Below, piece by piece: positions 1 to 8,589 of a stretch of 64,000 nt of DNA. Within the stretch, counting starts at the first letter, position 1; every line of letters begins with the position of its first letter. The stretch is from Mycobacterium sp. Aquia_213 (GTDB lineage: Bacteria; Actinomycetota; Actinomycetes; Mycobacteriales; Mycobacteriaceae), in NCBI RefSeq assembly GCF_026625985.1, contig NZ_CP113116.1:806001-870000 (forward strand), read 5' to 3'. The position numbers were made by a program, and so were the translations under genes. The notes under the pieces were generated by a model. The model worked only from the letters and a program-made list of their open reading frames with translations, made no database searches and had not been told where the DNA came from.

Positions 1-172
1 CCATGCACGTGCCGCAGTTGCCGGCCTCGCAGTTGAACGGAGGATCCAGGCCGGCCCGCCGGGCGCTTTCCAGCAGCGTCTCGCCGGGAACCAGCGGCAC
101 CGTCGCCTTCTTGCGTTCCAGGTGGATCGTCACCGTGCCGGGCTCGGCACCGTTTGTCGTGGGATCTGCCAC
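1..172 (-). CDS. 2Fe-2S ferredoxin, N-terminal part (cut by window edge)
   Basis: Reading leftwards from a GTG at 172, the frame stays open to the window edge and gives 57 residues. They end in the plant-type [2Fe-2S] loop with Cys48, Cys53 and Cys56 (C-x4-C-x2-C); the fourth Cys would lie outside the window. An AGGAG lies 9 nt before the GTG, which supports this start. It should carry electrons to a P450 or a Rieske-type oxygenase. The gene is divergent from the acyl-CoA ligase operon, and the shared promoter region holds a copy of the GAGAAT-N3-ATTCTC palindrome. Only the N-terminus is visible, so a C-terminal reductase fusion cannot be excluded. Confidence 0.8.
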   Translation of the reverse strand, partial: MADPTTNGAEPGTVTIHLERKKATVPLVPGETLLESARRAGLDPPFNCEAGNCGTCM

Positions 173-265
173 CCTTGGAGTCTCCTCGATCGTCGCGGAC
201 CGCCGCGCTGGAACGCTCGGGTTCCACCGTGGCCGCCCCCGCCCGTACTTGCGTTCTTCAGTATA

Positions 266-280
266 GAGAATACTATTCTC
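266..280. promoter_or_regulatory. Palindromic operator GAGAAT-ACT-ATTCTC (copy 1)
   Basis: A perfect 6+3+6 inverted repeat lies in the divergent promoter between the ferredoxin (start 172) and the acyl-CoA ligase (start 349). The same 15 bases recur exactly at 40666-40680, and three further sites share both arms. Size and symmetry fit a TetR-family operator. The regulator is inferred, not shown. Confidence 0.7.
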
Positions 281-348
281 ACTAATCGATAGCATCTTCT
301 CTACTGCGCCGATGTCGGGTCAGCCTGGCCTGCGGGGAAGGACAGGAC

Positions 349-1764
349 GTGACCGAGCCGGCCGCGCTCGTGTTCGAGGAACGGCAATTCAGCCTGCCGC
401 AGCTCGACGCGATGGCCAACAGTCTGGCCGCGGCCCTGGGCAAGAACGGTGTCGCCGCGGGCCAGCGGGTCGCCGTCATGTCGTCGAACCGGCCGGAGTT
501 CGTCGCCGTCCTGCTGGCAATCTGGCGGCTGGGCGCCACGGCGGTGCTGATCAGTCCGGCGTGGAAGCGCGACGAGGTCGACCATGCGCTGGCACTGACC
601 AGCCCGGGCCATGCGGTCGGGGACCACGCGGTGCTGGCCGGCCTGATGCCCATGCTGCACCTGGATGAACCGGTCGCGCCCGCCGAGCCGATACCGATGT
701 CGGCGCCGCCGCGCGCCGATGCGGTGCTGGTGTTCAGTTCGGGCACCACCGGCCTCCCGAAGGCGGTCCGGCACACCCACGCCGCGCTGACCGACGCCGT
801 GCGGCACTGGCGCGACGCGTTGCAACTCACCCGGCAGGATCGAATTCAGGTCGCCACGCCGCCGTCGCACATCCTGGGTCTGCTCAACATCGTCACCGCG
901 CTGCGCACCGGCGCCTGGCTGCGGCTGCATCGTCGCTTCGACGTCGACCGGATGCTCGATCACATCGAAAAGGACCGCATCACAATCGAAATGGCGGTCG
1001 CGCCGATCGCCCTGGCCATCGCCTCGCACCCGACGCTCGAGTCATACGACTTGTCGTCGCTGCGCTTCATCATGTGGGGTGCAACGCCGGTCAGCACCAG
1101 CGTCGCCGAGACCGTGACACGGCGTACCGGCGTCGGATGGGTCCCGGCCTATGGCACCACCGAACTGCCGGTCATTGCCTGCAATCCGGTCGCCGGTGCC
1201 CGGCTCGACACCGTCGGGCGCCCGGTGCCGGGGGTGGAGCTGCGGGTCGTCTCGTTGGAGACCGGCCAGCCGGTGGGCCCGGGCGAGGTCGGTGAGATCC
1301 AGGCGCGGTCCACCTCGTTGATGGCCGGCTACCTGCCGGCCGACGCGACGGACGAGGCGATGTGCGACGGCTGGTATCGCACCGGCGACGTCGGCTGGCT
1401 CGACGCCGATCGTTGGCTGCGGATCACCGACCGCCTCAAGGAGATGATCAAGGTGCGCGGCTTTCAGGTCGCGCCAGCCGAAATCGAGACGGTGTTGCAC
1501 GGGCATCCCGCAGTCAAAGACTGTGCGGTGTTTGGAATTCCGGACGGGATCAACGGGGAAGCCGTCGTCGCCGCGGTCGCCACGCGGGCTCCCGGTGACA
1601 CCGACGCGGTCGCCGCCGACCTCACCGCCCGGGTGGATGAGAAGCTGGCGTCCTATAAACATCTGAGCCGGGTCGTGTTCGTGCCCGATATCCCTCGCCT
1701 GCCTTCGGGCAAGGTGCTGCGCCGAGTGCTGAAGGAGCGCTATGGATGTACGTCTGACAGCTGA
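349..1764 (+). CDS. Acyl-CoA synthetase (AMP-forming, FadD-like)
   Basis: Adenylate-forming ligase that should activate a carboxylic acid to its acyl-CoA through an acyl-AMP, giving substrate to the ACADs that follow. The P-loop-like motif SSGTTGLPK is at residues 130-138. YRTGD and a K-x-R-G-F stretch mark the hinge and C-terminal subdomain, and the catalytic Lys is in PSGK (Lys455). At 471 residues it is somewhat shorter than typical FadD proteins (about 500-550). The GTG start at 349 lies just downstream of a GGAAGGAC stretch. Its last 23 nt overlap the next ACAD gene, so it leads an operon of four (ligase, ACAD, ACAD, crotonase). The substrate is not evident. Confidence 0.88.
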   Translation: MTEPAALVFEERQFSLPQLDAMANSLAAALGKNGVAAGQRVAVMSSNRPEFVAVLLAIWRLGATAVLISPAWKRDEVDHALALTSPGHAVGDHAVLAGLMPMLHLDEPVAPAEPIPMSAPPRADAVLVFSSGTTGLPKAVRHTHAALTDAVRHWRDALQLTRQDRIQVATPPSHILGLLNIVTALRTGAWLRLHRRFDVDRMLDHIEKDRITIEMAVAPIALAIASHPTLESYDLSSLRFIMWGATPVSTSVAETVTRRTGVGWVPAYGTTELPVIACNPVAGARLDTVGRPVPGVELRVVSLETGQPVGPGEVGEIQARSTSLMAGYLPADATDEAMCDGWYRTGDVGWLDADRWLRITDRLKEMIKVRGFQVAPAEIETVLHGHPAVKDCAVFGIPDGINGEAVVAAVATRAPGDTDAVAADLTARVDEKLASYKHLSRVVFVPDIPRLPSGKVLRRVLKERYGCTSDS

Positions 1765-2647
1765 ACAGCAACAGTTGCGTGATGCCGCCGCGAAGCTGGC
1801 CGATGACCTCGGCCCCGCCACGGTTGCGGACCTCGCCGACGGCAGCCGAATCACTAGGCTGGACAGGCAGGTTGCGGCGACGGGCTGGCGATCACTGCGC
1901 TCCGACGGGGCTTCCGGTGTCGAAGTCGCGATCGTCGCCGAGGAATTCGGGCGCCGGCTAGTCGACACCCCGTTCCTCGGTCCGGTGCTGGCCGACGACC
2001 TCGCACACCGGATCGGTGCCGATGCCGGCGAAGCGACGGTGGCCGTGCAGGATCGCGCGATCGACGCGCGTGGCGCCCGTCGCGGCTGGTCGCTCTCCGG
2101 CAACACGGTGCTGGCCGCCGACCTCGGCGCCGTGCAGTCCGGTGCCGACTTGACAAGAGCCGAAGCGGAATTGGCGGGCTCTCCCGAGACGCTCGGCGAG
2201 CTGGCGGACGACGCGGCGGCCCGGTGGTACGCCCTGGCGCTGGTCACCACATCGGCCGACCTGGTCGGCATCGCCCGGGGCGCGCAGGCCGTCGCCTGCG
2301 ACTACGCGAAAATTCGCGAGCAGTACGGCAAGCAGATCGGCTCATATCAGGCCATCGCCCACCTGCTGGCCGAAAGCCTTGCCCTGATTGAAGGTTCGGT
2401 CAGCGTGCTGCGGCATGCCGCGTGGGGTGTCGACGAACTCGAGCCGGCGCAGGCCATTCGGGCCGCCCAGATCGCGAAGGTCTACTGTGCGCGTGCCACC
2501 AGGACCGTGTGTGAGACCGCGGTTCAGGTACACGGCGGCATCGGCAATACCTGGGAGTGCATCGCACATGTCTACCTGCGTCGGGCCCTGACATCGACAG
2601 AGCTGTGGCCCGTCACGTTGAAGGAGATCGATCTTGGACTTTCGTGA
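1742..2647 (+). CDS. Acyl-CoA dehydrogenase, short subunit type
   Basis: ACAD-fold protein of 301 residues, shorter than the usual 380-400. The N-terminal helical domain is reduced; the C-terminal domain is well kept, with an EQYGKQIGSYQAI segment and QVHGGIGNTWE, which normally touch FAD and adenine. It begins inside the ligase gene and overlaps the next, full-length-type ACAD by 14 nt. In mycobacterial steroid catabolism such adjacent pairs (FadE28-FadE29 type) form alpha2beta2 enzymes with one FAD site per pair. I infer the same here with the 2634-3722 product. Activity on its own is unlikely. Confidence 0.82.
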   Translation: MDVRLTAEQQQLRDAAAKLADDLGPATVADLADGSRITRLDRQVAATGWRSLRSDGASGVEVAIVAEEFGRRLVDTPFLGPVLADDLAHRIGADAGEATVAVQDRAIDARGARRGWSLSGNTVLAADLGAVQSGADLTRAEAELAGSPETLGELADDAAARWYALALVTTSADLVGIARGAQAVACDYAKIREQYGKQIGSYQAIAHLLAESLALIEGSVSVLRHAAWGVDELEPAQAIRAAQIAKVYCARATRTVCETAVQVHGGIGNTWECIAHVYLRRALTSTELWPVTLKEIDLGLS

Positions 2648-3722
2648 CTCACCCGAAGAGGCGGCCTTCCGCGAGCGACTGCGGACGTGGCTTTCGGCGC
2701 ACGCCAAAGAGTTTTCCGGCTCGGGCGACGAATATTGGGAGCGCATGGCCGACTGGCATCGCGCCCTGTACGAGAACGGCTTTTTCGGCCTGTCCTGGCC
2801 CAGCGATTGGGGCGGGCAGGACCTGGCGCCGGTGTACGACGTCATCGTCGACGAGGAACTGGTGCGCGCCGGCGCCCCGCCGCGCCCGAGCGTCGGCTAC
2901 CTGGTCTACGGCATCGGCGCGCACGGCGGCGACGAACTCCGGAAGCGCTTCCTGCCCGGCATCATCAACGGCACCGAGCGCTGGTGCCAGGGTTTCAGTG
3001 AACCCGGAGCAGGGTCGGATCTGGCGTCGCTGACCACCAGCGCCACCCGCGACGGCGACAACTACGTCGTGCACGGGCACAAGATCTGGACCAGCTATTC
3101 CGACGTGGCCGACTGGTGTCTACTGCTGGCCCGCACCGATCCCGAGGCGAAGCGGCACCGGGGTCTGTCGGCGTTTGTGATCGCGATGAAACAGCCTGGT
3201 GTGCAACAACGTCCGCTGCAGATGATGAACGGCGTCACCAACGAATTCGGTCAGGTGTTCTTCGACGGCGCCACGGTGCCGGCCGACCGGATGGTCGGTG
3301 CTCCCGGTGACGGGTGGGCGGTCGCGATGACCGTCGTCGGACACGAACGCGAACCCTCCACCCTCGGTTACGCAGCTCGATACGGCAAGCTCGTCCGACA
3401 ACTGTTGGCGCGCAACGAGGGTGAGGTGTCCGAGGAACTGGCCTGGGCGGCGGTACAGTCGGACATGTTGACCCATCACGTGCGGCGGCGGCTATCCGAA
3501 CAGTTGGATGGGGTATCGCACGGGTCGGAAGGCTCGTTGGACAAACTGCTGATGACCTGGGTCGAGCAATCCGTGGGGCACGCCGCACTGGCGGTCGCCG
3601 GGACCCGCGATCCAGATCTACTCAGTGCCTACCTGTACAGCCGCGCGCAAAGCGTCATGGGCGGTACATCACAGATACAGAAAAACATCATCGCTTCACG
3701 AATCTTGGGATTGGGAGTCTGA
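2634..3722 (+). CDS. Acyl-CoA dehydrogenase, long subunit
   Basis: 362-residue ACAD. It has the flavin-contact signature WCQGFSEPGAGSDLASL in the beta domain and a C-terminal MGGTSQIQKNIIASRILGLG segment that ends the fold. It should introduce an alpha,beta double bond into an acyl-CoA and pass electrons to ETF. The start is TTG at 2634, with AAGGAG 7 nt upstream, inside the end of the short ACAD gene. This tight coupling supports a heteromeric complex. The crotonase follows 1 nt after its stop codon. Side-chain length and substrate cannot be read from the sequence. Confidence 0.85.
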   Translation: MDFRDSPEEAAFRERLRTWLSAHAKEFSGSGDEYWERMADWHRALYENGFFGLSWPSDWGGQDLAPVYDVIVDEELVRAGAPPRPSVGYLVYGIGAHGGDELRKRFLPGIINGTERWCQGFSEPGAGSDLASLTTSATRDGDNYVVHGHKIWTSYSDVADWCLLLARTDPEAKRHRGLSAFVIAMKQPGVQQRPLQMMNGVTNEFGQVFFDGATVPADRMVGAPGDGWAVAMTVVGHEREPSTLGYAARYGKLVRQLLARNEGEVSEELAWAAVQSDMLTHHVRRRLSEQLDGVSHGSEGSLDKLLMTWVEQSVGHAALAVAGTRDPDLLSAYLYSRAQSVMGGTSQIQKNIIASRILGLGV

Positions 3723-3723
3723 C

Positions 3724-4491
3724 GTGTACGACATGCCTGCTGAAATCGATGTCCGCGCCGACGGTGCACTGCGGATCATCACGCTGAACCGCCCGGATTC
3801 GCTGAACTCGGTCAACGACGACCTGCACTCCGGGCTCGCGCGGATATGGCAGCGGTTGACCGATGACCCCACCGCCCGCGCCGCGGTGATCACCGGTGCC
3901 GGCCGGGCATTCTCCGCCGGCGGTGATTTCGGATATCTTGAGGAGCTCTCGAACGATGCCGACCTGCGGGCCAAGACCATCCGCGACGGGCGCGAGATCG
4001 TACTGGGCATGGCGCGGTGCCGAATTCCCTTGGTGGCGGCGGTAAATGGGCCCGCCGTCGGTCTGGGCTGCAGCCTGGTCGCGCTGAGCGACATCGTCTA
4101 CATCGCCGAAGACGCCTACCTCGCCGACCCCCACGTGCAGGTGGGGTTGGTCGCCGCCGACGGCGGCCCGCTGACCTGGCCGCTGCATATCAGCCTGTTG
4201 CTGGCCAAGGAGTATGCGCTGACCGGCACTCGCATCAAAGCGCAGCGCGCCGTCGACCTCGGGCTGGCCAACCATGTGGCCGCGGACCCGGTCGCAGAGG
4301 CAATCGCTTGCGCCAAAAAGATTTTGGAGTTGCCGCAACAGGCGGTCGAGAGCACCAAGCGAGTGCTCAACATTCACCTGGAGCGGGCGGTGCTGGCCAG
4401 CCTGGACTATGCCCTGTCGGCCGAAAGCCAGTCATTCCTGACCGAGGACTTCCGGGCCAACGTCGCCAAATTCAACGCCGCGAAAAACTGA
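3724..4491 (+). CDS. Crotonase-family protein (enoyl-CoA hydratase-like, catalytic Glu pair missing)
   Basis: 255-residue crotonase fold, with the oxyanion-hole segment AFSAGGDF and the GPAVGLGCSLVALSD loop. In hydratases two Glu residues 20 apart do the chemistry (Glu144 and Glu164 in rat). Here they are Ser117 and His137. It is therefore unlikely to be a plain enoyl-CoA hydratase; isomerase, hydrolase or lyase activity within the superfamily is possible. I chose GTG at 3724, 1 nt after the ACAD stop, because the alignable N-terminus begins there; ATG at 3733 is an alternative and a longer frame from 3625 would run into the ACAD. Last gene of the ligase operon. Confidence 0.8.
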   Translation: MYDMPAEIDVRADGALRIITLNRPDSLNSVNDDLHSGLARIWQRLTDDPTARAAVITGAGRAFSAGGDFGYLEELSNDADLRAKTIRDGREIVLGMARCRIPLVAAVNGPAVGLGCSLVALSDIVYIAEDAYLADPHVQVGLVAADGGPLTWPLHISLLLAKEYALTGTRIKAQRAVDLGLANHVAADPVAEAIACAKKILELPQQAVESTKRVLNIHLERAVLASLDYALSAESQSFLTEDFRANVAKFNAAKN

Positions 4492-4512
4492 GCCGCACCT
4501 CGCGACTCAGTT
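4486..4512. terminator. Bidirectional hairpin between convergent genes
   Basis: AACTGAG and CTCAGTT form a 7-bp stem around a 13-nt loop, starting inside the crotonase stop region and ending 17 nt before the convergent CsbD gene. It is placed where a two-way terminator is expected. There is no long U tract, as is usual in mycobacteria. Confidence 0.4.
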
Positions 4513-4528
4513 CTTCGACGGGATGTGA

Positions 4529-4771
4529 CTAGCTCTTGGCCGCGGCCTTCTCGCGGGCCTCGGCCGTCTTCTCGGCGACACGCGCCGCCTCGGCCTGCGC
4601 TTCCTTCTTGGCCACGTCGCGCTGCGCCTTGGCCTTGTCCTGCTGGGCGCGGCCTTCCTTGCGGAGACCTTCGTGGCTGATCAGGATGCCGACGATTTCC
4701 TTGGTCTTTCCGATGGCGTCTTCGATGACACCCTTGATGCCTTCCACGAGTCCATTGTCGCGGTCACTCAT
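4529..4771 (-). CDS. CsbD-family stress protein
   Basis: Small, highly charged protein of 80 residues. The N-terminal half (GLVEGIKGVIEDAIGK) matches the CsbD repeat found in general-stress proteins; the C-terminal half is an Ala/Lys/Glu-rich helix likely to form a coiled coil. No signal peptide or membrane segment. The ATG at 4771 follows a GAAGGGGG ribosome site; a longer frame to 4873 lacks this and is not needed. CsbD proteins are often induced by stress or stationary phase, but their molecular role is unknown. It stands alone between the ligase operon and the sulfatase remnant, with no clear tie to the catabolic genes. Confidence 0.8.
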   Translation of the reverse strand: MSDRDNGLVEGIKGVIEDAIGKTKEIVGILISHEGLRKEGRAQQDKAKAQRDVAKKEAQAEAARVAEKTAEAREKAAAKS

Positions 4772-4990
4772 AATGGCGCCCCCTTCGTGAGACGTTGATG
4801 GTCTAGGGACTCGTACCCGAAGAGGCCGGTGCGGCAACGTTTTAATCAGCGCGTCTGGTGTGGCGTCGGTCACCCCACCCGCTCACCAGCACCGCAGCTC
4901 CGGCGCCACCGGTCGCGACGACGGGCGCTCGGCGTGTCGGGCAAGCGTGTCGTGGCAGGCCCTCGTCGACGAGCGCCGAATGTCGGGCAA

Positions 4991-5421
4991 CTAATCCTTC
5001 GCCAGGAATGCGTGCAGCTTCTCCACCGCGTGATCGATGGTGAAGCTGGCCGGCGGGTGCCGGGGTGGGAATTCTTTGAATGTCTCGAGGAACGTCATCG
5101 GAGAAGTAGAAGAACCCACGCCGCGGACTGGTCTCGACTTCGCCGGTGAGGTACGGCAGCAGGTTGAAACCGTCGATGTGCACCGTGAACGTCTTGTCCT
5201 CGCCTTGCAGGCGGAGCGTATGACCGTTCCTGAGCTTGGCACTGACATCCGGCTCGCCAGCGGCCGCCACTAGCGTGGGCAGCCAATCATGGTGCTGGAC
5301 AATCCCATTGGAGACCACGCCAGCGGGGATCCCCCATCAGTCCGTCGCTGTAACAGCTCAGGTTGGTGATCCCGATGTCGTCACCCCAGATGACCAGAAT
5401 GTTCGGCTTCTCGTTCGGCAT
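4991..5421 (-). pseudogene. Arylsulfatase remnant with two large internal deletions
   Basis: Three collinear pieces of an AtsA-type sulfatase remain. From an ATG at 5421 about 30 residues read MPNEKPNILVIWGDD and on to SDGLMG. After a junction near 5335 the frame shifts and about 70 residues follow (SNGIVQHHDWLPTLVAAAGE to FFYFSDD). A second junction near 5090 leads into the C-terminal FLETFKEFPPR piece, which ends in a stop at 4991. The formylglycine signature (C-x-A/P-x-R) and most of the catalytic core are gone, out of a normal length of roughly 500 residues. It cannot encode a working enzyme. The frames that run across it on either strand are by-products. Confidence 0.8.
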
Positions 5422-5536
5422 GTCCGTACCCCGTTCCGCGCAGCTGACGACCGATTCCGCTCACCACTGACGCTAGCCATCCGAACCAGCGGGCGGCAGG
5501 GGTTGGGCCGGGCTTTCTGCCTGAAATCCGGATGAT

Positions 5537-6409
5537 TCAGTCGCCGTCGTGGTGCCGCAAGAAATCGCGCATCACCTCGTCGAACCGCTCCGGTTCCTCG
5601 ATGAACGGCATGTGAGAACTCGACTCGAACAACTCGAACCGCGAGTCCTTGATCCGCTGATGTATTTCCCGCATGTGCTCGGGGTCGCATTCGTCGTACC
5701 TGCCGGCAACGACGAGGGTCGGCAGGGCGATCTCGGTCAACCGGTCGAATACGTCCCAGCTGCTGATGTTGCCGACGATGCGAAAATCGCTGGGGCCGAA
5801 CATCGTTTCGAAGATCTCGGCTCCCATGCGGATGAACGCTTCCTGAAGGTCGGGTGGCCACGGGTGGACGCGGCAGAGATACGTCTCGTTCCAGGTACGG
5901 ATCGCGTCCTGGTATTCGGGCGAGTGCGTCGTGCCGGCGGCTTCGTGGCGATCGATGGCGGCTTGAGTGGCGGGGTCCAAATCGCGCTTGAGCCGGGCCA
6001 CCATGTCCGAAAACGCGGGGATGGACGCGATGCTGTTCGAGATCGTCAGGCTGACCGCGGTCGACGAGATGTCAAGCACGTACTGCTGCGCCAGCATTCC
6101 GCCCCACGAATTACCGAACATATGGAAGCGTTGCAGGCCGAGTGCACCGATGACGGCGTCCATCTCGGCGACCGAGCGTTCCACCGTCCAAAGTTTCGTG
6201 TCCGAGGGGCATTCGGAATTTCCGCAGCCGAGCTGATCCCAGAAAATGACCTCGCGTTCATCCGCCAGGCGTTGCAGCGAAAGCAAATAGTTGTGCGGTA
6301 CACCCGGCCCGCCGTGAATGGCGAGCAGCGGAAGACCCGGCCCGCCGCCGACGCGCTTGAACCACACATTTCCGCCCGGAACCGCGATGGTCCCCTCCGA
6401 CTGAGTCAT
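5537..6409 (-). CDS. Proline iminopeptidase-like alpha/beta hydrolase (S33)
   Basis: 290-residue cytosolic alpha/beta hydrolase. It has an HGGPG oxyanion motif near residue 38, nucleophile elbow GNSWGG (Ser), an acid in AGRYDE and a His in SSHMPF, the order expected for the S33 proline iminopeptidase/tricorn F1 group. It may remove N-terminal Pro or hydrolyse an amide or ester of another small substrate. The ATG at 6409 starts the conserved part; the frame extends to 6490 but that would place the palindrome at 6474-6488 inside the gene. It is divergent from the thiolase gene and shares that operator. Confidence 0.82.
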   Translation of the reverse strand: MTQSEGTIAVPGGNVWFKRVGGGPGLPLLAIHGGPGVPHNYLLSLQRLADEREVIFWDQLGCGNSECPSDTKLWTVERSVAEMDAVIGALGLQRFHMFGNSWGGMLAQQYVLDISSTAVSLTISNSIASIPAFSDMVARLKRDLDPATQAAIDRHEAAGTTHSPEYQDAIRTWNETYLCRVHPWPPDLQEAFIRMGAEIFETMFGPSDFRIVGNISSWDVFDRLTEIALPTLVVAGRYDECDPEHMREIHQRIKDSRFELFESSSHMPFIEEPERFDEVMRDFLRHHDGD

Positions 6410-6473
6410 CGCTCGCGATGCTAGTAGTCGGCCCGGGCGACCGCCCTCCTTGCAACTCCCACTCTCGGCCTGA

Positions 6474-6488
6474 GAGAATAAGATTCTC
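6474..6488. promoter_or_regulatory. Palindromic operator GAGAAT-AAG-ATTCTC (copy 2)
   Basis: Perfect 6+3+6 inverted repeat in the divergent promoter, 65 bp before the hydrolase start at 6409 and 59 bp before the thiolase start at 6547. Same arms as the copies at 266, 39802, 40666 and 48030. Confidence 0.7.
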
Positions 6489-6546
6489 ATGAATGTGCGG
6501 GTGGCTCTCGGAGTCCCGCATTGTGCTGGCTGAACTGGAGAAACCC

Positions 6547-7686
6547 GTGCCTGAAGCTGTCATCGTGTCCGCCCTACGCACCCCGATCGGGACCGCCCGG
6601 AAGGGAACGCTGCGCGACACCACCGCGTTCGAGCTCGCACACCACGTCGTTTCGGAGGCGGCCACGGACCTGGATCCGGCGCAGGTCGACGACGTGATCC
6701 TGGGCGAGGGGCTCTATGGCGGCGGCGTCGTCGCCCGCCATGCGGCCCTCACGGCGGGGCTGTCCCATGTGCCCGGCCTGGCCAACAATCGGCATTGCGC
6801 GGCCGGGCAGGCGGCGGTGCAGAGCGCGGCGGCAAGCGTGCGCGCCGGGATGGACGAGCTGATCATCGCCGGCGGTGTGAACGCGGCGTCGACCTCGCCG
6901 CGCTCCCGGATCCAGGTGGACGGCGAGTGGGTCGACTGGTTTCCGCCGACGCACCCGGACCGACCCGACGCGCCGAACATGGACATGTCGATCACCGTGG
7001 GCTGGAACGCCGCGGTCAAAGCGGGCGTGAGCCGCGAGGAGATGGACGCCTGGGCGCTGCGGTCGCATCGCAACGCGATCGCGGCGATCGACGAAGGCCG
7101 CTTCAAGGAGGAGGTCGTTCCGATCGAGACGCCGCACGGGCTGTTCTCGGTCGACGAGCACCCGAGGCGCGACACCACGATGGAGAAACTGGCCGCGCTC
7201 AACCCGCTACATCCCGAGATCGAGGGCTTTTCGATCACCGCCGGCAACGCATGCGGCGCCAACGACGGCGCCGCGGCGCTGGTCATCGCGAGCGATCGGC
7301 TTGGGTTGCCGGCGCTGGCGACCGTGCGGTCCTGGGCCTCGGTCGGCGTCGACCCCGCGATCACCGGCCTGGCGCCCGTCGACGCGATCCCGAAAGCCCT
7401 TGCCCGTGGCGGTCTTTCGATCTCAGACGTGGACCTGTTCGAAATCAACGAGGCGTTCGCCGCGATGTGTGTGGCGACCATAAAGATGCTCGAGCTCGAC
7501 CCCGACAAGGTGAACGTCAGCGGCAGTGGTTGCGGGCTCGGGCATCCGGTGGCGGCAACCGGGGCCCGGATGCTGGTCACGTTGGTGCACGAACTGCGCC
7601 GGCGCGGTGGCGGAATCGGTGTCGCCGCCATGTGTGCCGGTGGTGGCATGGGTTCCGCGACGGTCATCGAGGTCCCGGCTCCATAA
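6547..7686 (+). CDS. Acetyl-CoA acyltransferase (thiolase)
   Basis: 379-residue thiolase, expected to cleave a 3-ketoacyl-CoA with CoA at the end of a beta-oxidation cycle. The nucleophilic Cys is Cys84 in NRHCAAGQ. NEAFAAM, GLGHPVAATGAR and the second Cys in CAGGGMG complete the active site. GTG at 6547 is preceded by GGAG and begins the conserved PEAVIVSALRTP. The palindrome at 6474-6488 lies in its promoter. The next gene, a MeaB GTPase, begins 7 nt after its stop, so propionyl-CoA may be one product of the pathway (inference). Confidence 0.9.
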   Translation: MPEAVIVSALRTPIGTARKGTLRDTTAFELAHHVVSEAATDLDPAQVDDVILGEGLYGGGVVARHAALTAGLSHVPGLANNRHCAAGQAAVQSAAASVRAGMDELIIAGGVNAASTSPRSRIQVDGEWVDWFPPTHPDRPDAPNMDMSITVGWNAAVKAGVSREEMDAWALRSHRNAIAAIDEGRFKEEVVPIETPHGLFSVDEHPRRDTTMEKLAALNPLHPEIEGFSITAGNACGANDGAAALVIASDRLGLPALATVRSWASVGVDPAITGLAPVDAIPKALARGGLSISDVDLFEINEAFAAMCVATIKMLELDPDKVNVSGSGCGLGHPVAATGARMLVTLVHELRRRGGGIGVAAMCAGGGMGSATVIEVPAP

Positions 7687-7693
7687 TGTGTTT

Positions 7694-8581
7694 ATGACCA
7701 TCGCCGACCTAATCGCCGGAGCGCGCAACGGATCTCAGCGCGCGGCGGGTCGGCTGCTCAGCCTCGTCGAGGGCGAACAGCGCGACGAGGTGCTGGCCAG
7801 CATCGGCCCGGCAAGCGCGCTCACGGTGCGTGTCGTCGGTATTACCGGACCGCCCGGCGCGGGTAAGTCGACGACGGTTGCGGCCCTCGTCGGCGCCTAC
7901 CGTGAGCGTGGCTGCCGGGTCGCCGTGCTGGCCGTCGACCCGTCGTCGCCGTTCAGCGGCGGCGCGCTACTGGGTGATCGCATTCGAATGGCGGCCCATA
8001 TCAACGACTCTGACGTGCTGATCCGCTCGGTGGCAAGCCGCGGACACCTCGGGGGTCTGGCCGCCGCGGTGCCGGCGGCCATCCGCCTGCTGGGTGCGAT
8101 CGGTTACGACATGGTGCTGCTGGAAACCGTGGGGGTGGGGCAGTCGGAGATCGAGATTGCCGCGGTGGCCGACCCCACCATCGTCATCCTCAACCCAGGG
8201 GCGGGAGACGCCGTCCAGGCCGCCAAGGCGGGCGTGCTGGAAGTCGCCGACATCGTGGCGGTCAACAAGGCCGACCGCGACGGTGCCGAACAGACCGTGC
8301 GGGATCTGCGGGCCGAGACCAAGGCGCCCATCGTCAGCCTGATCGCCGCTCGGGGGGAGGGTGTCGCCGAGCTCGTCGCCGCCATCGACGACCATCACCG
8401 CACCGACAGCCGGGAGCGTCGGGTGGCGCGCGCCCGCGCCCAGATCCTTTCCCTGGCCCAAAGCCAGCTGCGGGCCCAGCCGGATCTCGACGTGCTCGCC
8501 CAGTCGGTGGTCGACGGCGAGGACGACCCCTATTCGGCCGCCGCGCGACTGCTGTTGCGCGCAGGTCAGGACCAGGACTGA
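7694..8581 (+). CDS. meaB: MeaB/ArgK-type G3E GTPase (methylmalonyl-CoA mutase chaperone family)
   Basis: 295 residues with Walker A GPPGAGKST, a VDPSSP switch segment, ETVGVGQSE (G3) and NKAD (G4), the full set for a MeaB GTPase. Known members protect and reload the B12 enzyme methylmalonyl-CoA mutase. No mutase gene is present in this window; instead the gene is coupled to a thiolase, which is unusual. ATG at 7694 is taken as the start; GTG at 7688 would add two residues. It may serve the chromosomal mutase when the pathway yields propionyl-CoA, or a different acyl-CoA mutase. A terminator-like hairpin follows directly. Confidence 0.85.
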   Translation: MTIADLIAGARNGSQRAAGRLLSLVEGEQRDEVLASIGPASALTVRVVGITGPPGAGKSTTVAALVGAYRERGCRVAVLAVDPSSPFSGGALLGDRIRMAAHINDSDVLIRSVASRGHLGGLAAAVPAAIRLLGAIGYDMVLLETVGVGQSEIEIAAVADPTIVILNPGAGDAVQAAKAGVLEVADIVAVNKADRDGAEQTVRDLRAETKAPIVSLIAARGEGVAELVAAIDDHHRTDSRERRVARARAQILSLAQSQLRAQPDLDVLAQSVVDGEDDPYSAAARLLLRAGQDQD

Positions 8582-8589
8582 TCGTCGCG

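Noticed and set aside
266..280. KstR or KstR2 box as identity of the GAGAAT palindrome
   Set aside because: KstR boxes centre on AAC-N2-GTT and KstR2 on CAAG-N2-CTTG; neither matches GAGAAT-N3-ATTCTC.
4842..5318. 158-codon minus frame read as a gene
   Set aside because: It runs through the middle sulfatase fragment and then out of frame; better explained as part of a decayed gene.
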